A stretch of 64,000 nt of DNA from assembly GCA_011503125.2 (NCBI GenBank), contig WWBZ02000051.1, positions 186,001-250,000 of the forward strand, read 5' to 3'. This DNA is from Botryosphaeria dothidea (taxonomy: Eukaryota > Ascomycota > Dothideomycetes > Botryosphaeriales > Botryosphaeriaceae). Each line of letters opens with the position of its first letter. The first letter of the stretch is position 1. Below, piece after piece: positions 11,190-22,344 of this stretch. The translations under genes were made by a program, and so were the position numbers. Under the pieces are notes generated by a model, which saw only the letters and a list, made by a program, of their open reading frames with translations, was not told the origin of the DNA and made no database searches.

Positions 11190-13262
11190 ATGTCAGCTCC
11201 CGCAACAGATGGAGACGCGCCCGTACGCGTCTACGCGTGCTCCAAGTGTAATAAAACCTACTATCGAAGCAGCCACCTACGCCGCCATGAGGTGACACGT
11301 AGGGATCAGAAATGCCTTCTTGGACTGTGCCACCATCCGCTCACACCGCCTAGATTCGACCGAGAAAACGTCGAGGTGTTGCTTCTGTAATCGCTCATTT
11401 ACAAAAGTGTACGTGCCTTATGGCTGCCACTCAATGCCCTCGCTGACCTGATAGTGTCGAGCAGTGAGGTTGCCCGAAGACACGCCAAAGCGTGTGCGGG
11501 AAAATCCAACGCCCCGCCCCCACCCCAGGCAAAGCGAGGGAGAAAGGTTCGCGCGTGTGACAAGTGCTCTCAGTACAAGGTCTCGTGCGATGCCCGCAAT
11601 CCGTGCTCTCGCTGCGTCTCTCAAAACAAAACATGCACGTACGAGCGCCTGAACGGCGACAATGGATCCTCCGATCTGGCCAACACCAAGACGCCCTTCC
11701 TGTTGAACTTCACCGCGCCTTCAAATGAGAGCACAGTCCCCTCATTCTTCCTCGATGGATCATGGACAGCGAACGAGGATGCTGCATCATGCCATCGAAT
11801 GATCTTTGATTCTCCGGAGGATGTCCTGACCGGATACCAGCACTCAGTTCTGGACCCGCCTGGTCTGGGTAATTATTACGAGCAAGGCTTCGGCCTTGAA
11901 GTCGCAGAGGAGCATCACAACGGCGTGTTTGAAGAATTCAATGTTTTCGCCGACACGGCTATATCATGGGAGCTCCGAATCGACGAGATACTGCGCCACC
12001 TGTGGGTAACATACAATGACATGTTGCGCAGTGGCGTTGAGGGCTGCCCTGCGTTAGACATGGACCTCGCCAGGACAGTCTTCTCCATGAACAACGTAAA
12101 ACATTTCGTATGGTCCTACTTTCACAGTTACCATGATGAACTGCCAATCATCCATCGGCCGACATTTCAGTTCGATACGGCTGCACCAGAGCTACTGTTG
12201 GCGATTATCATGGGTGGCGCAGCGTTCAGTGCACCTCTAGACGACGCTCTGTCGGCTCGCCGATTCTTACCGCTCGCGGACGAATTCATCTACACCCAAC
12301 TGTCCCGCCGAATACAGTCCTCACAGACTGACAAGTCTGAACTGCGATGCGAGGACATCCAAAGCCTCCAAGCAGCAATAATCGTGGGCATTACCCAGAG
12401 CGGCTTCAACGACGTCCAGACACGACGCCGTCTCAAGTCCCGACGACACCCGCAACTAGCCTCTACTCTGCGTTCTTTAGGCGTATTCTCCAGCCGCCGG
12501 CGCGCCTCAGGCACCTGGCAAGACTTCATCGAGGACGAGACACGCGTAAGGTAAGGGCGTCTCACCGCTGCCAACCCAGCCCCTAACACCAGCTACCAGG
12601 CTCGCCATCTTCTCCTTCATGAGCGACAGCCACTACTGCACCTTCTTCAACCAGCCGCCGCAGCTCTCCGTCTCGGAAATGGTCGGCGACCTGCCCTGCG
12701 CCGAGGAGCTGTGGGACGCGAAGAGCGCCGCCCACTTCGAGCACCTGTCCGCCGTCAACCAGCTGCGGGCCGCGCCGCCGCCCAGCGTGCGCTACCTCGT
12801 CAACACGCTCATGCACGGGCCGTGGACGGCGGCCGCGGAGCCGTGCCAGAGCGCGTCGCACTTCGATCTCTACATCGCCATGGCCGGTACGCCCTCCTGC
12901 TCACAAAAGAAACCGGGGGAAAAGAAACAGACGCTGACACCCCTTCCGCAACCACAGCCCTCCAGTCCGTCACCTACACCGCGCGCACCAGCTGCCTCGG
13001 CCCGTCGTCCTTCCAGGCCATCCTCCGCGCCACCGACCGGTGGCAGCAGCTCTGGGGGGCCGGGCCGCCGCCGCCGCCGAACGGCAGCGACGGCGTGCAC
13101 AAGCACGCGTTCCTGCGGCACGCGGGCGAGACGTGCTGGCTGGTGCGCGCGGTGGTCAAGGTCGCGCAGTCGGGCGACGCGAGCAGCGGGTACATGCAGA
13201 GCCCGTCGGCCGACGACTTCTCGGACCTGCACGACTTCATCCGGCAGTACGGGCATCTCTGA
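11190..13262 (+). CDS. C2H2 + Zn2Cys6 fungal transcription factor
   Basis: Five exons (11190-11298, 11354-11408, 11465-12550, 12600-12886, 12958-13262) give 613 aa, a nuclear DNA-binding regulator. Seen in order: a C2H2 finger whose last His is made by the exon 1/2 junction (C-x2-C-x12-H-x3-H), a second finger completed by the exon 2/3 junction (C-x2-C-x12-H-x3-C), then a Zn2Cys6 cluster beginning RACDKCSQYKVSC (C-x2-C-x6-C-x5-C-x2-C-x6-C), then the fungal-specific regulatory domain (PELLLAIIMGGAAFS, QAAIIVGITQSG). The finger spacings decide both acceptor sites. The closing helix ends at YGHL. Targets are unknown; the metal ATPase lies just upstream in the same direction. Confidence 0.9.
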
Positions 13263-14133
13263 GCTGGGGGAGGAATGAGGACGAATTGCGGCGGCAAGGG
13301 GCTGGTCGGGCGTGGGTGCTGGTTTCGGCTGCCCGGCGTTGATGGAAGGGGGTGGGATTGGCGGGAGGGTGGAACATGTTTGGGGCTTGTTTTGGATAGG
13401 CGCAGAGTCGGAACGGCCGGGCCGTTGGCTCGATTCGATTGCGGATGTTGCAAAAGCTTCTGGTGGCCGGAAATGGTCCACCGGCCCGGAGAAGCTTCAC
13501 TGCGAAACCATGCCGGAAGCCAAGGACCACGCCTTTTCCTTGACAGGGTGGCTTTAGGTCATAGACCTTAGCTTACGCAGTTTTTTCTCCACTGCAGAGT
13601 GGCTGGGACAGGGCATCTACATGCGTGCTCTCAACTTTTGGAAGAACCGGGTGGCAAACAACCGTAGAATTGTTTTGGACCAGTGCTACTTCTGCAAACT
13701 TAGATATGGGCGCGAAAATACTTCCATGGTTCGGAAGACAGCACTGGTGCTGATACGTAAGGAACATAGTGAAAATAAAAGATAAGGGAGAGATGTTGCT
13801 GGCCACTATATCTACCTGGCTGACATGATTTTTGAGTGGACAGACAAAAAGGCGCAGGGGAAAAACTCCTCAATTGAGATTTCCCGAATTTACATTTCCC
13901 GATTAAGCTTAGTCTCATGTTTGTATGTAAATAGTCTCTGCTATTTGGCAGGCTCTTGGTCTCGATGTCAAAATAGCGCCGCGACAGTTGGCGCCTACTT
14001 TGCCTCCAACTGAATTAAGTCGTTGATGCTCCACTCCTGTACGCGGTGCCCTTCGGGTACATTCGTGTTTTGAAAAGGACTCCCAGACTTTACGGACTCG
14101 AGCGCTGCCTTCGCATTGTCATAGGCGTACGCC
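13263..14133. other. intergenic between convergent genes
   Basis: 3' flanks of the zinc-finger regulator (+) and the FAD monooxygenase (-). I see no coding frame or repeat. Confidence 0.6.
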
Positions 14134-15552
14134 TCAGAGTCGTGAGAGAGCGCCCCATTCTGGATGGCCCACCTTGGCCCAACCGGGGTTTGCCTTCACG
14201 GCATCCCAATCCGTGTGATGGAACTTGTACCTGTTCTCCCAGCCCAGCCGCTGGGTAAGATTTGTGCGCTCAGACCTGTTCATGGAAGTTAGAAAAATGA
14301 ACCCAAGTCGAATGGAGTATACTAACCTTATCAGTCGGAACGTTCGGAAGAGGTCAGGAACATTCTGAGCCCCCAATGCATCCGCCAGTGCACCCAACGT
14401 CACTCCATCTTCGACGGCCTGCATGGCTCCTGAGGCAGACGAAGGAAGGTGAGGGTGAGAGGCGTCACCAGCTACCAAATTAGACTTCTGTGTCCATTCA
14501 TGGCCCATAAGGATTGCTCTTACCTAAGACAATCCTTCCCTTCGGGGACGTCCAGTCGCTCAACGGATCACGCCAGAATAACTTCCAGCCGAAGAGCTTG
14601 TCGGCAGGAGCCTTTCTGAAGACCGCACGCAGTGACTCGTCCCATCCTTCAATAAACTTAAGAAGATGGTCCAGATTTCCAGACGCAGTGTAGGACTCCT
14701 CCACGTCTTGTTCGTCCTATGCAAGTCAGCTTTTGGAACATAAGAGAGCAGTGTCGAGTGTTGGTTGGATTCCATTGACTCAATTGTGTGACCACTTACC
14801 CTGTGTGTCAAGAAAGCACCAATCTTTCCGAGATTCTTGTCCGTAAGCAGTACTGCATGCGTATCTTTGCCTATCCAAACAGATATCTCATCTTCGTCGC
14901 CTTCAGCAAAGCGGCGAGTTTTTGGATCGTCGAGAAGTCTATCGATATCGAAGAAGGACCGGTAAATTGCGAAACCGCTGGACGAAGGTCTACTTTCGTC
15001 CTTGAGGATCTTCGCGCGTACTTTGCTGTGGATCCCATCCGTAGCAATGACTCCAGAAGCTTCAAATCTCTTTCCGTCTACGTAGACGCCAGCGACGTCA
15101 TCCTCTTCAAACACGTCTGTGATGGGAGTACCGAAGTGTATCTTGACCCCGATGCTGACCACGTACCGGTACATAGCAAGATGAAGGTATCCTCGGGGAG
15201 ATATCAAAGCAGGGAATCCATCACGGGTTAGCTGCTGTCTCTGTTGGACAATCACGTCTCCCTTCCAATCGTAAACTGTCTGTTTGTCCTGGACAGAAGA
15301 GATCTCTTCCACTTCTTTGAGTGTACTACCCCACTTGGAGAGAACTCCAGTAACGCTGGGATTGATGAATAGGATGTCTCCTACATTGATTATCAGAGAT
15401 GAAAAGATATATCTTTGCTAAGACATACCTGCAGTCGTGAACTCCTTGGCGGCTTCGAAAACCTCTACTCGGAACCCCTTTAGGGTGAGCTCGATGGCTG
15501 CTGTCAAGCCAACGTAGCCAGCACCGACAATGATGAAATGATTGGAAGCCAT
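14134..15552 (-). CDS. FAD-dependent monooxygenase (salicylate hydroxylase-like)
   Basis: Five exons (15552-15429, 15380-14800, 14716-14524, 14471-14327, 14275-14134) give 394 aa. This is a group A flavoprotein monooxygenase that would hydroxylate an aromatic or related ring with NAD(P)H and O2. Seen: an N-terminal dinucleotide-binding motif IIVGAGYVGLTAAIEL, the DG motif ATDGIHSKVR near residue 155, and GDASHPHLP in the second FAD motif, created by the exon 3/4 junction. No membrane segment or signal peptide, so a cytosolic enzyme. It is divergent to an NmrA/isoflavone-reductase-like gene across 510 bases, which suggests joint regulation. The substrate is not evident. Confidence 0.9.
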
Positions 15553-16062
15553 GGTTTAATATATTACAAGCAATGACAAGTGTCGATGCGTTGTGAGACT
15601 CCCTCTTCCATGTGAATATATATTCCTCGAATGCTCGGGGATCTCGGTCTATTCGGGGATGCCGAAAGGAGATGTACAAATGCTTCCATTCTCGGCTCAC
15701 AAAAGAGCGCATCACGAACGGCGTCCAGAGCACGATCTCGCTCCTAATGACTTCAAAAGGCCTCCCTTGGAAAGAACACCCGTTGAGCAACATCCGGTTA
15801 TTGACGTGGACTTGATTGGTAACAGGGCCGCCAAAGCGCCGTATAGTACTTGATCACGAAAGTGGGTCTCGTGTTTTAGGCAGCTGCGATCTTCATTCTC
15901 GAGTAAGGCCACTCCTGATTCGTCTACCGTCAGTATCCGATAGTTTCCTTGGCTACGTTATGCATAAAGAGAATTTCCGTGTTTAAAAAGCCAGCCTGAG
16001 CCGCACAGAGGAGCCGCAAAACCCCACGCGCAACAAGGCTTCCACCGGCCTCGCATGCCATC
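15553..16062. promoter_or_regulatory. bidirectional promoter, FAD monooxygenase / NmrA-like
   Basis: 510 bases lie between two divergent start codons. Open frames here are short and unsupported. No TATA-like element stood out at the usual distance from either start. Confidence 0.5.
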
Positions 16063-17142
16063 ATGACCTCTCCAGTGAAAAATATTGTCCTGCTTGGTGT
16101 AAGTGCCTTCGTAATCACATTGCTCATGAAGAAAGAATTCTGACTCTGTTCGTAATCAGGCCAGCGGCATACCTGGTCCGGCGATTCTCAAAGAATTTCT
16201 CTCTTCGTCGCTCAACGTTACCGTCATAAGCAGAGTTGGTTCTAAATCAACGTTCCTGTCAGTGGCCCCAAGCAAAAAAAAAAAAAATAGACCTTGCTGT
16301 GATGAGTATGATGAGCTTATTTCTCGGCCTGCAGGGATGGAGTGAACGTCATCAGAGTTGACTACTCTTTCGAATCGCTCAAGGTAGCCTTTACCGGGCA
16401 AGACGCTGTTGTATCTCTACTGGGCCACCATGCATTCGAGGCGCAAAAGGCGGTCATCAAAGCCGCGATTGCAGCCGGAGTGAAGCGGTTCATTCCCTCG
16501 GAGTTCGGTGTTGACACATCCAACCCGAAAGTCGTTTCACGCGTGCCCTTTGTCGGCCCAAAGAGGCAGGTCGTCGACTACCTGCGCACAAAAGAGGACA
16601 GCATCTCGTGGACGGTGCTTCTGACGGGCATCTTCTTTGACTGGGGTCTGTGGCAGGGGTGGTTGGGCTTCAACCTCGACGAGAAAACGATCAAGCTCTG
16701 GGACGGCGGTGAGACGCCCTTTGCTGCAACCGAGATAGATGTCGTCGGCAAGGCTCTTGTTGCGCTTTTCAGTCGGAGTGAGGCATATGCAGCATCCGCC
16801 AATGGCTATGTCCACGTTGCAGGCCATGTTACAACCCAAAACGAGATTCGAGCGGTGTTGGAAAAGCTCACAGGCGAAAAGTTCAAAGTGGAGAAGGAAG
16901 TTGACGCCTCATCTTATGGGAAACAGGTGCAGGAGGAACTCGCAAAGGGAGACTGGAAAAACGCGCTCGATCTCCTCAAGGTAGTCAACTTTGATAGCAC
17001 CGAGAAGCTTGGCGTGTTCCCCAGATACTGGAATGAAACTTTGGGACTGTCAAAGCAAAATCTTGAGCAGACTGTTCAAGAGGTTCTTGAAGGGAAAAGG
17101 AAGTTTACGGTCACTAAAAGCTATGATGATTTGGTATCATAA
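16063..17142 (+). CDS. NmrA-like / isoflavone reductase-like NAD(P)-binding protein
   Basis: Three exons (16063-16098, 16160-16257, 16335-17142) give 313 aa, typical for the NmrA/PCBER group of atypical short-chain dehydrogenases. Seen: the glycine motif GASGIPGPAIL, made by the first exon junction; VTVISR at the end of the second strand; DGVNVIRVDY after intron 2; GQDAVVSLLG; and RFIPSEFGVD, the family signature, near residue 95. Members either reduce aromatic substrates or sense redox cofactors. Intron 2 contains a run of about 14 A. It is divergent to a FAD monooxygenase and upstream of a tannase-like gene, so a role in an aromatic pathway is plausible but not proven. Confidence 0.92.
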
Positions 17143-18538
17143 ATAGAAGCTAATGACACCTCATCACATGCAAAATTGGATGGAATATTTGCTTTTCGAT
17201 TTTGGATCTCTATATCATAAACCTAAACCATGCCTCGTATTCCTCTGGCGTTGTACATCTTGGCTGCGAAATAATTCATGCAAGAATTAGAATGCGAGGA
17301 TGGTTCAGGGCACGTGAAAGCTGACATACTGTAGGTGGTGAAGGAAATACAACCTTATCGAAAAGATATAGTCTAAAGGCAAGCAATGGCCCTTGAATGC
17401 ATCTAATTGGTCGAATCCATTATTTCTCGACTCGAAATGGCAACCATTTTATTTTTGCGCCTCCAAAGAACAAGCTGTGATTTTGTCGGCGCCTACAACT
17501 CCGTGCAGTACAAGAAGAGATACAACGGGTAAGCAATCATCCGATCTGGATCTACTCCCACCTACAGGTGTGGCTAAGCGCGAATATGCAAGTTGGTTCC
17601 AAGTTGATGTTGGCTGGCTTCCAAGTGGCTCGGACTTAATCCCCACCCCTCGGCCCCCAGGTTCTAAGTTGGTTAAGTCCGCCCGTTTATCTCCACAACC
17701 TTATAAGATATCCTCGGGGATAAATCGATATTTCTAATATCCTCCGAGAATCCCTAAGTTCCCGTGTGTGCTTCACGAGACTTCTTTTGAGACCACTGCA
17801 GCCACGATCACTACCCCGGTATCGGCTTAGGCGCGGGAAGAGGTGACAGTTGAATGTTTTTGAGTCAATAAAAGTGCATTTTACGAGATTCGGTGACCAA
17901 GTTCTCGGAACAAGCCGTCGGGCTGCTCGTTAATTCACTTGGCTCTGTCAATCGCGGTCTTTGATGAACATGAGCTGGGCACGAACGGTACTAGAAAGCC
18001 GCGGTCTCAGTGAGACAAACTGGAGAGATATGGGAGAGGTCGTTGAGAATGAAATGATAAAATACCCATGCTACCGACCTCAGGCACCTCAACCAAATTG
18101 CGGGGAACATCTGGGGATGCGGAGTTGAGAAAGACTACCATGCGGAGATATCCGGGGTGCATGGAACATGACGCCGAGGCCAACCTAACATGGAAACTCT
18201 CGAACCCAAACACTGCACTCCTACGAGGATCATGCTGCCTATGGATGGAAATTCCGAGAGCTCCCCGTTTTGCCGCAGTCTCTTGCCGCAAATGCCATTC
18301 AGGCACCTCGATTACATGTATCGGACCGCTTTCCGGCTTAAGAGCCTCCAAACACCGAATACCGGACTCCCCCCCCCCCACCCAGGCCAACATGCAAGGG
18401 TATACTTCGGGAAGAGACCGTTTCCTTGATTCCGCACGTAAGGATATTAGGTACTTAAAGCATTGAGGTCTGCTCCCAGCAAGTAGTTCTGAGGGCTGTT
18501 CCATCCGCCTGCCACTGTACCAGGGACCAGCTTGCATC
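17143..18538. other. intergenic, upstream of tannase-like gene
   Basis: 1.4 kb without a supported gene. It contains a C-run of about 11 bases near 18370 and two copies of ATATCCTC near 17707 and 17738. Confidence 0.5.
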
Positions 18539-20427
18539 ATGCGCTCCGCTCTCATCCTGGGAAGCCTTTCTGTCTACGTCGCAGCCTTCGAGTGCTCCAA
18601 GTCTGCCTTTCAAGCCGTCATCCCGTCAAACACGAGTGTCTCGCTTGTGCAAGAAGTTGGTGAAAATGGGACTTTTAAGGTCCCCGCTGGCGACATAGCA
18701 TATCCGACTTCTCCCACAGGCTTACGCGCCCTTTGTGCGGTGCAGATCAAGGTCCCTGCTCCGGGGAACACCACCTACGAGTTCGGGCTCTTCTTACCTG
18801 AGGAGTGGAATGGTCGATTCCTGTAAGTTTGGCCTGAACATCCATTCGTTTCTACTATTGATGATTCAAAACAATAGAGCTGTTGGCAACGGGGGATTTG
18901 CTGGCGGCATCAATTGGGAAGATATGGTAAGCTGCATCGCATTTGCTCATTTACCTGTGTACTGAACCCTGCAAAGGGCGCCGGGGTGGGTTACGGTATC
19001 GCTGTTGTCTCTACAGACACCGGTCACAACAGCACTGCATTGTCGGCCGAATGGGCATATCAGCAACCAGAGAAATTGGAGAACTGGGGCTACCGGGCTC
19101 TTCACGGCTCCGTTGTCCTTGCCAAGCAAGTGGTCGAGAGTTTCTACGGAAAAGCTCCCGCGTACAACTACTACACCGGCTGTTCTGCTGGTGGTAAGCA
19201 AGGCTTCAAAGAAGTCGAAGAATTCCCGGAGGTACATTGAGCCTACCGCTTCAAGTAGTCTTCACCCTCTCTGACAGGAACTCAGGACTTTGACGGCGTA
19301 GTAGCCGGCGCTCCAGCATGGTGGACAACCCACCTGCAAGTAAGTCCATTCAACACCCGCGTTCCGACCCTCGCACACTGACACACCATCCCACCCAAGC
19401 TCTGGAACGGCAAAGTCGGCCTCTACAACCTCCCCGTGTCAGCGCCCCACCGCCTCAACGCCAGCCACGTCTCGCTTCTCGCCGATGAAGTCCTCAAGCA
19501 ATGCGACCCGCAAGACGGCGTCGCCGACAACATCATCCAAGACCCCACGCGCTGCCGCTTCACGCCGGAGACCCTGCTGTGCGGCCCCGCCCCCAACGCC
19601 TCCGTGTGCCTCACGCCCGCTCAGATCCAGACCGTCTACCAGCTCTACAACGACTGGGTCGAGGCCAACCAGACGTTCGTCTTCCCGCACTTCCAGCTAG
19701 GCAGCGAGGCGCAGTGGGACCTGCTGGTGCTGGACGACGCGCCCAGCACGCTCATGACCGACTACGTGCGGTACATGATGCAGCTCGGCCCCGAGTGGGA
19801 CTGGGAGACCGACTGGAACCCCGCCATCGTGGCGTTGTCCGACGAGCTCGATCCGGGCAACGTGACGGCGGACAACTACGACCTCGGCCCTTTTTACGAG
19901 AAGGGCGGGAAGCTGCTGCACTACCACGGCTACGCGGACGGGTCGATCGCGACGGGGAGTAGCGTCTATCTGTACAACCGGATCTTGCAGACGCTGGCGC
20001 CGAGGGGCGTGGAGCTGGACGAGTTTTACAGGTTCTTCTTGGTGCCGGGCATGCAGTACGGCCTTCCCCGTTTTTCTGTCCGTTCAGCGCTAACGAGTTT
20101 CATTGCAGACACTGCTCGGGCACTCCGGACAACGTGAATGCGCCCTGGTACTTCGCCGGGCCCAACCAGGCCAGCGTCCTGGGCAGTGATGTGCACAGCG
20201 TTCCCGGTTTCTCCGATGCACAGCACGACGTCCTGCTCGCCATGATGGCGTGGGTGGAGAATGGTACGGCGCCCACGCAGATCATCGGGACGAAGTTTGA
20301 GAACGACACCGAACATGATGCGGTGTTGCGGCAGCGTCCGTTGTGCGTGTATCCAAAGCAGGCGAAGTACAACGGCACGGGTGATGTGGACAGCGCGGAG
20401 AGTTGGACGTGTGAATCCTTGTATTGA
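18539..20427 (+). CDS. secreted tannase/feruloyl esterase-family protein
   Basis: Six exons (18539-18822, 18878-18926, 18977-19231, 19286-19339, 19400-20055, 20109-20427) give 538 aa. The tannase family hydrolyses ester bonds of plant phenolics such as gallates or ferulates. Seen: a signal peptide of about 18 residues; VGNGGFAGGI; the nucleophile motif GCSAGGKQG near residue 180; GVVAGAPAWW; HGYADGSI with the acidic/His region; and MQHCSG, made by the last junction, carrying the catalytic His and its paired Cys. Several NxT/S sites fit a secreted glycoprotein. Length and motif order match full-length family members. Exact substrate unknown. Confidence 0.93.
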
Positions 20428-21507
20428 GCAAGCGGAAGCACGAATTGGTTAACCGTACTTCTTGGAGAAGGACGACAGAAAAGCCCTAACGCCAGGTCAG
20501 TAATCATGTGGGTACGAGTCTAGCGGTTTCTAAGAAAGAAAACAGTTGGTTTCTAGTTTCTTTTAATCGGCTGAGGAAGGCTTTAGCTTTCGTCGACAAT
20601 CGTTTCGTGTTATTTTTCGTTGAGCAAACGGAATCAGGTTTGCATGAAGAAGCCTGAGGTAGCATTTCGGAAGCTGCCTTCAGCTACGTATCTTTTCGTG
20701 CTCTAGACTCATACAACATGCTTGCAAATAACATTCATAGAGTTGAAGCTTTGTCTTCACTTGCCTGTCATAAAGGAAAACCTTGTCAATGCTGCGGCAG
20801 GATCGAATGCTAAATCCGGGTGTAGAACAAGTACGAACTCTTCGGGAATCCGATAGCTTCAGAGTCAATATCCAACGACCGTCTTGGGTGAGATTAGACA
20901 CCAACTCAGAAATTTTTCTTCTTTTGTCATATGTGGAAGACTGTGGATGGCTAAGTTTCCTATGTCATCAGATTGTCCACTGCTAATGGTATTGAACCAT
21001 GCGTCAAATACGTAAGGAATATGAATTCCGCCAATCTAAGAAAGGAAATCATATGCTCCCAACTGGTGGGGCCGAGATCGCGGCTCGATTGAGTTTACAG
21101 ACGGATCGATCATCAAATCTAATGGCAAAGAAGATCCGCTATCTGTTAGGAGGGCTGTATTCTCATGAAATCTTGACTTCTTGAAATTCTATCTTGTTCG
21201 TCAGAATAAGCAACAGGATGAGCTCTTTCAATTTTAAACGCCGGTACCCTTCTGTGCTATGCATGTATTGATTTGACCGGGATTGGGCTTTGACTAGTGC
21301 ACTGAAATTAAGTCTACTCATGTTTGAGTGCCCGGGAGATTCTCTGGAAGCAAGTCGTAGTCATCGTATTCAATCTCCCGACTTTATTTTGAGCCCAGAT
21401 GCAGACGGCAGAGGGACTCGAATGGCTATATAAACGTTCTTTCTGGGCTTCGATCAACTGATTAATTCTCATCAGATTTCCGCAAACATTTTGCAGAGGC
21501 TGATACC
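20428..21507. other. intergenic
   Basis: About 1.1 kb with moderate AT content and no supported gene. The right end is the promoter of the small Cys-rich secreted protein. Confidence 0.5.
21427..21434 (+). promoter_or_regulatory. TATA box of Cys-rich secreted protein
   Basis: TATATAAA lies 74 bases before the start codon at 21508, a normal fungal distance. Confidence 0.55.
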
Positions 21508-21897
21508 ATGCGGCCGTCCATTGCACCCTTTGTCATCAGGATCTTCCTGTCAGGCGCTCTAGCAGTTCCTCAAAAAGCCAGCGACAACTGCAACTATCCA
21601 GCCCAATGCACATATTGCAATCTCAACGACTATCAGTGCTGTTGCTGCCAGGAGGGTACACATCCTGTTCCTAAAAACCCATGCGGTGATGGATATCCAG
21701 ACGCGCAAGGGGTTTGCATCAAATGCCCGGACAACATCAACGTCATAAGTTGCGCGGGATATTCGCTAGAGCGTGGGCTAATGAAATCATCAGCATTTCT
21801 ACAAGGGGATGTGCTATGTATACGCCCCCAGTCCCTCATCTCTCGTGCGGATGCTGACACGGTACAGTCTGGGTACGACTGTGTGGCCAATACATAA
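21508..21897 (+). CDS. small secreted cysteine-rich protein
   Basis: A 129-codon frame starting at an ATG preceded by ACC. The first 19 residues form a signal peptide ending near LAVPQ. The mature part has 13 Cys, 11 of them within about 60 residues and including a run of four (QCCCCQEG). This profile fits an apoplastic effector-like or structural secreted protein. I do not recognise a family. An intron after VISCAG could change the C-terminal third, which is Cys-poor and less convincing. A TATA box is placed correctly upstream. Confidence 0.6.
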   Translation: MRPSIAPFVIRIFLSGALAVPQKASDNCNYPAQCTYCNLNDYQCCCCQEGTHPVPKNPCGDGYPDAQGVCIKCPDNINVISCAGYSLERGLMKSSAFLQGDVLCIRPQSLISRADADTVQSGYDCVANT

Positions 21898-22344
21898 AGG
21901 GATTCCTCCGTGGAGTCTCGAATGGGTTGTGGTACTTTTGGTGGAACCGTGGGCTTCTGGACGAACGGCAGTCAACCTTTCTGGTGGAAAATATGCTCGA
22001 TCTCCACCGTTACTATATTGCAAGCGCCGATAGTGAGAGGGTTTTTCATTTTATTTCTTAAACCACCTAGCAAAGAGATCAGTCAATTTCGATCGTTCAG
22101 GCCGTGACTCGTCAAACTTCATATCCAAAACCCATCCCAACGACAAGGTGGCATCCGTTCCATCATCTCACCATCGAAAACCCATCCGTCATCAGCCGTC
22201 ACCACGAACCGACGTACAACGACGGTGGATGACAGATGCTTTCTCAACGGCGACGGAACGAACACCCCTCGCGTTGCCAAAGTTCCCAAAGAAAAGATTC
22301 CCCCCCCCCCCCCGGCAAAAAAGACCCCCCAAGCTTCGCCACCA
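21898..22344. other. intergenic, 3' flank of Argonaute
   Basis: Between the Cys-rich protein (+) and the Argonaute stop (-). Contains the C14 run at 22300-22313; no gene seen. Confidence 0.5.
22300..22313. repeat. C14 homopolymer
   Basis: Fourteen C in a row about 30 bases beyond the Argonaute stop codon, within its likely 3' UTR. Confidence 0.9.
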
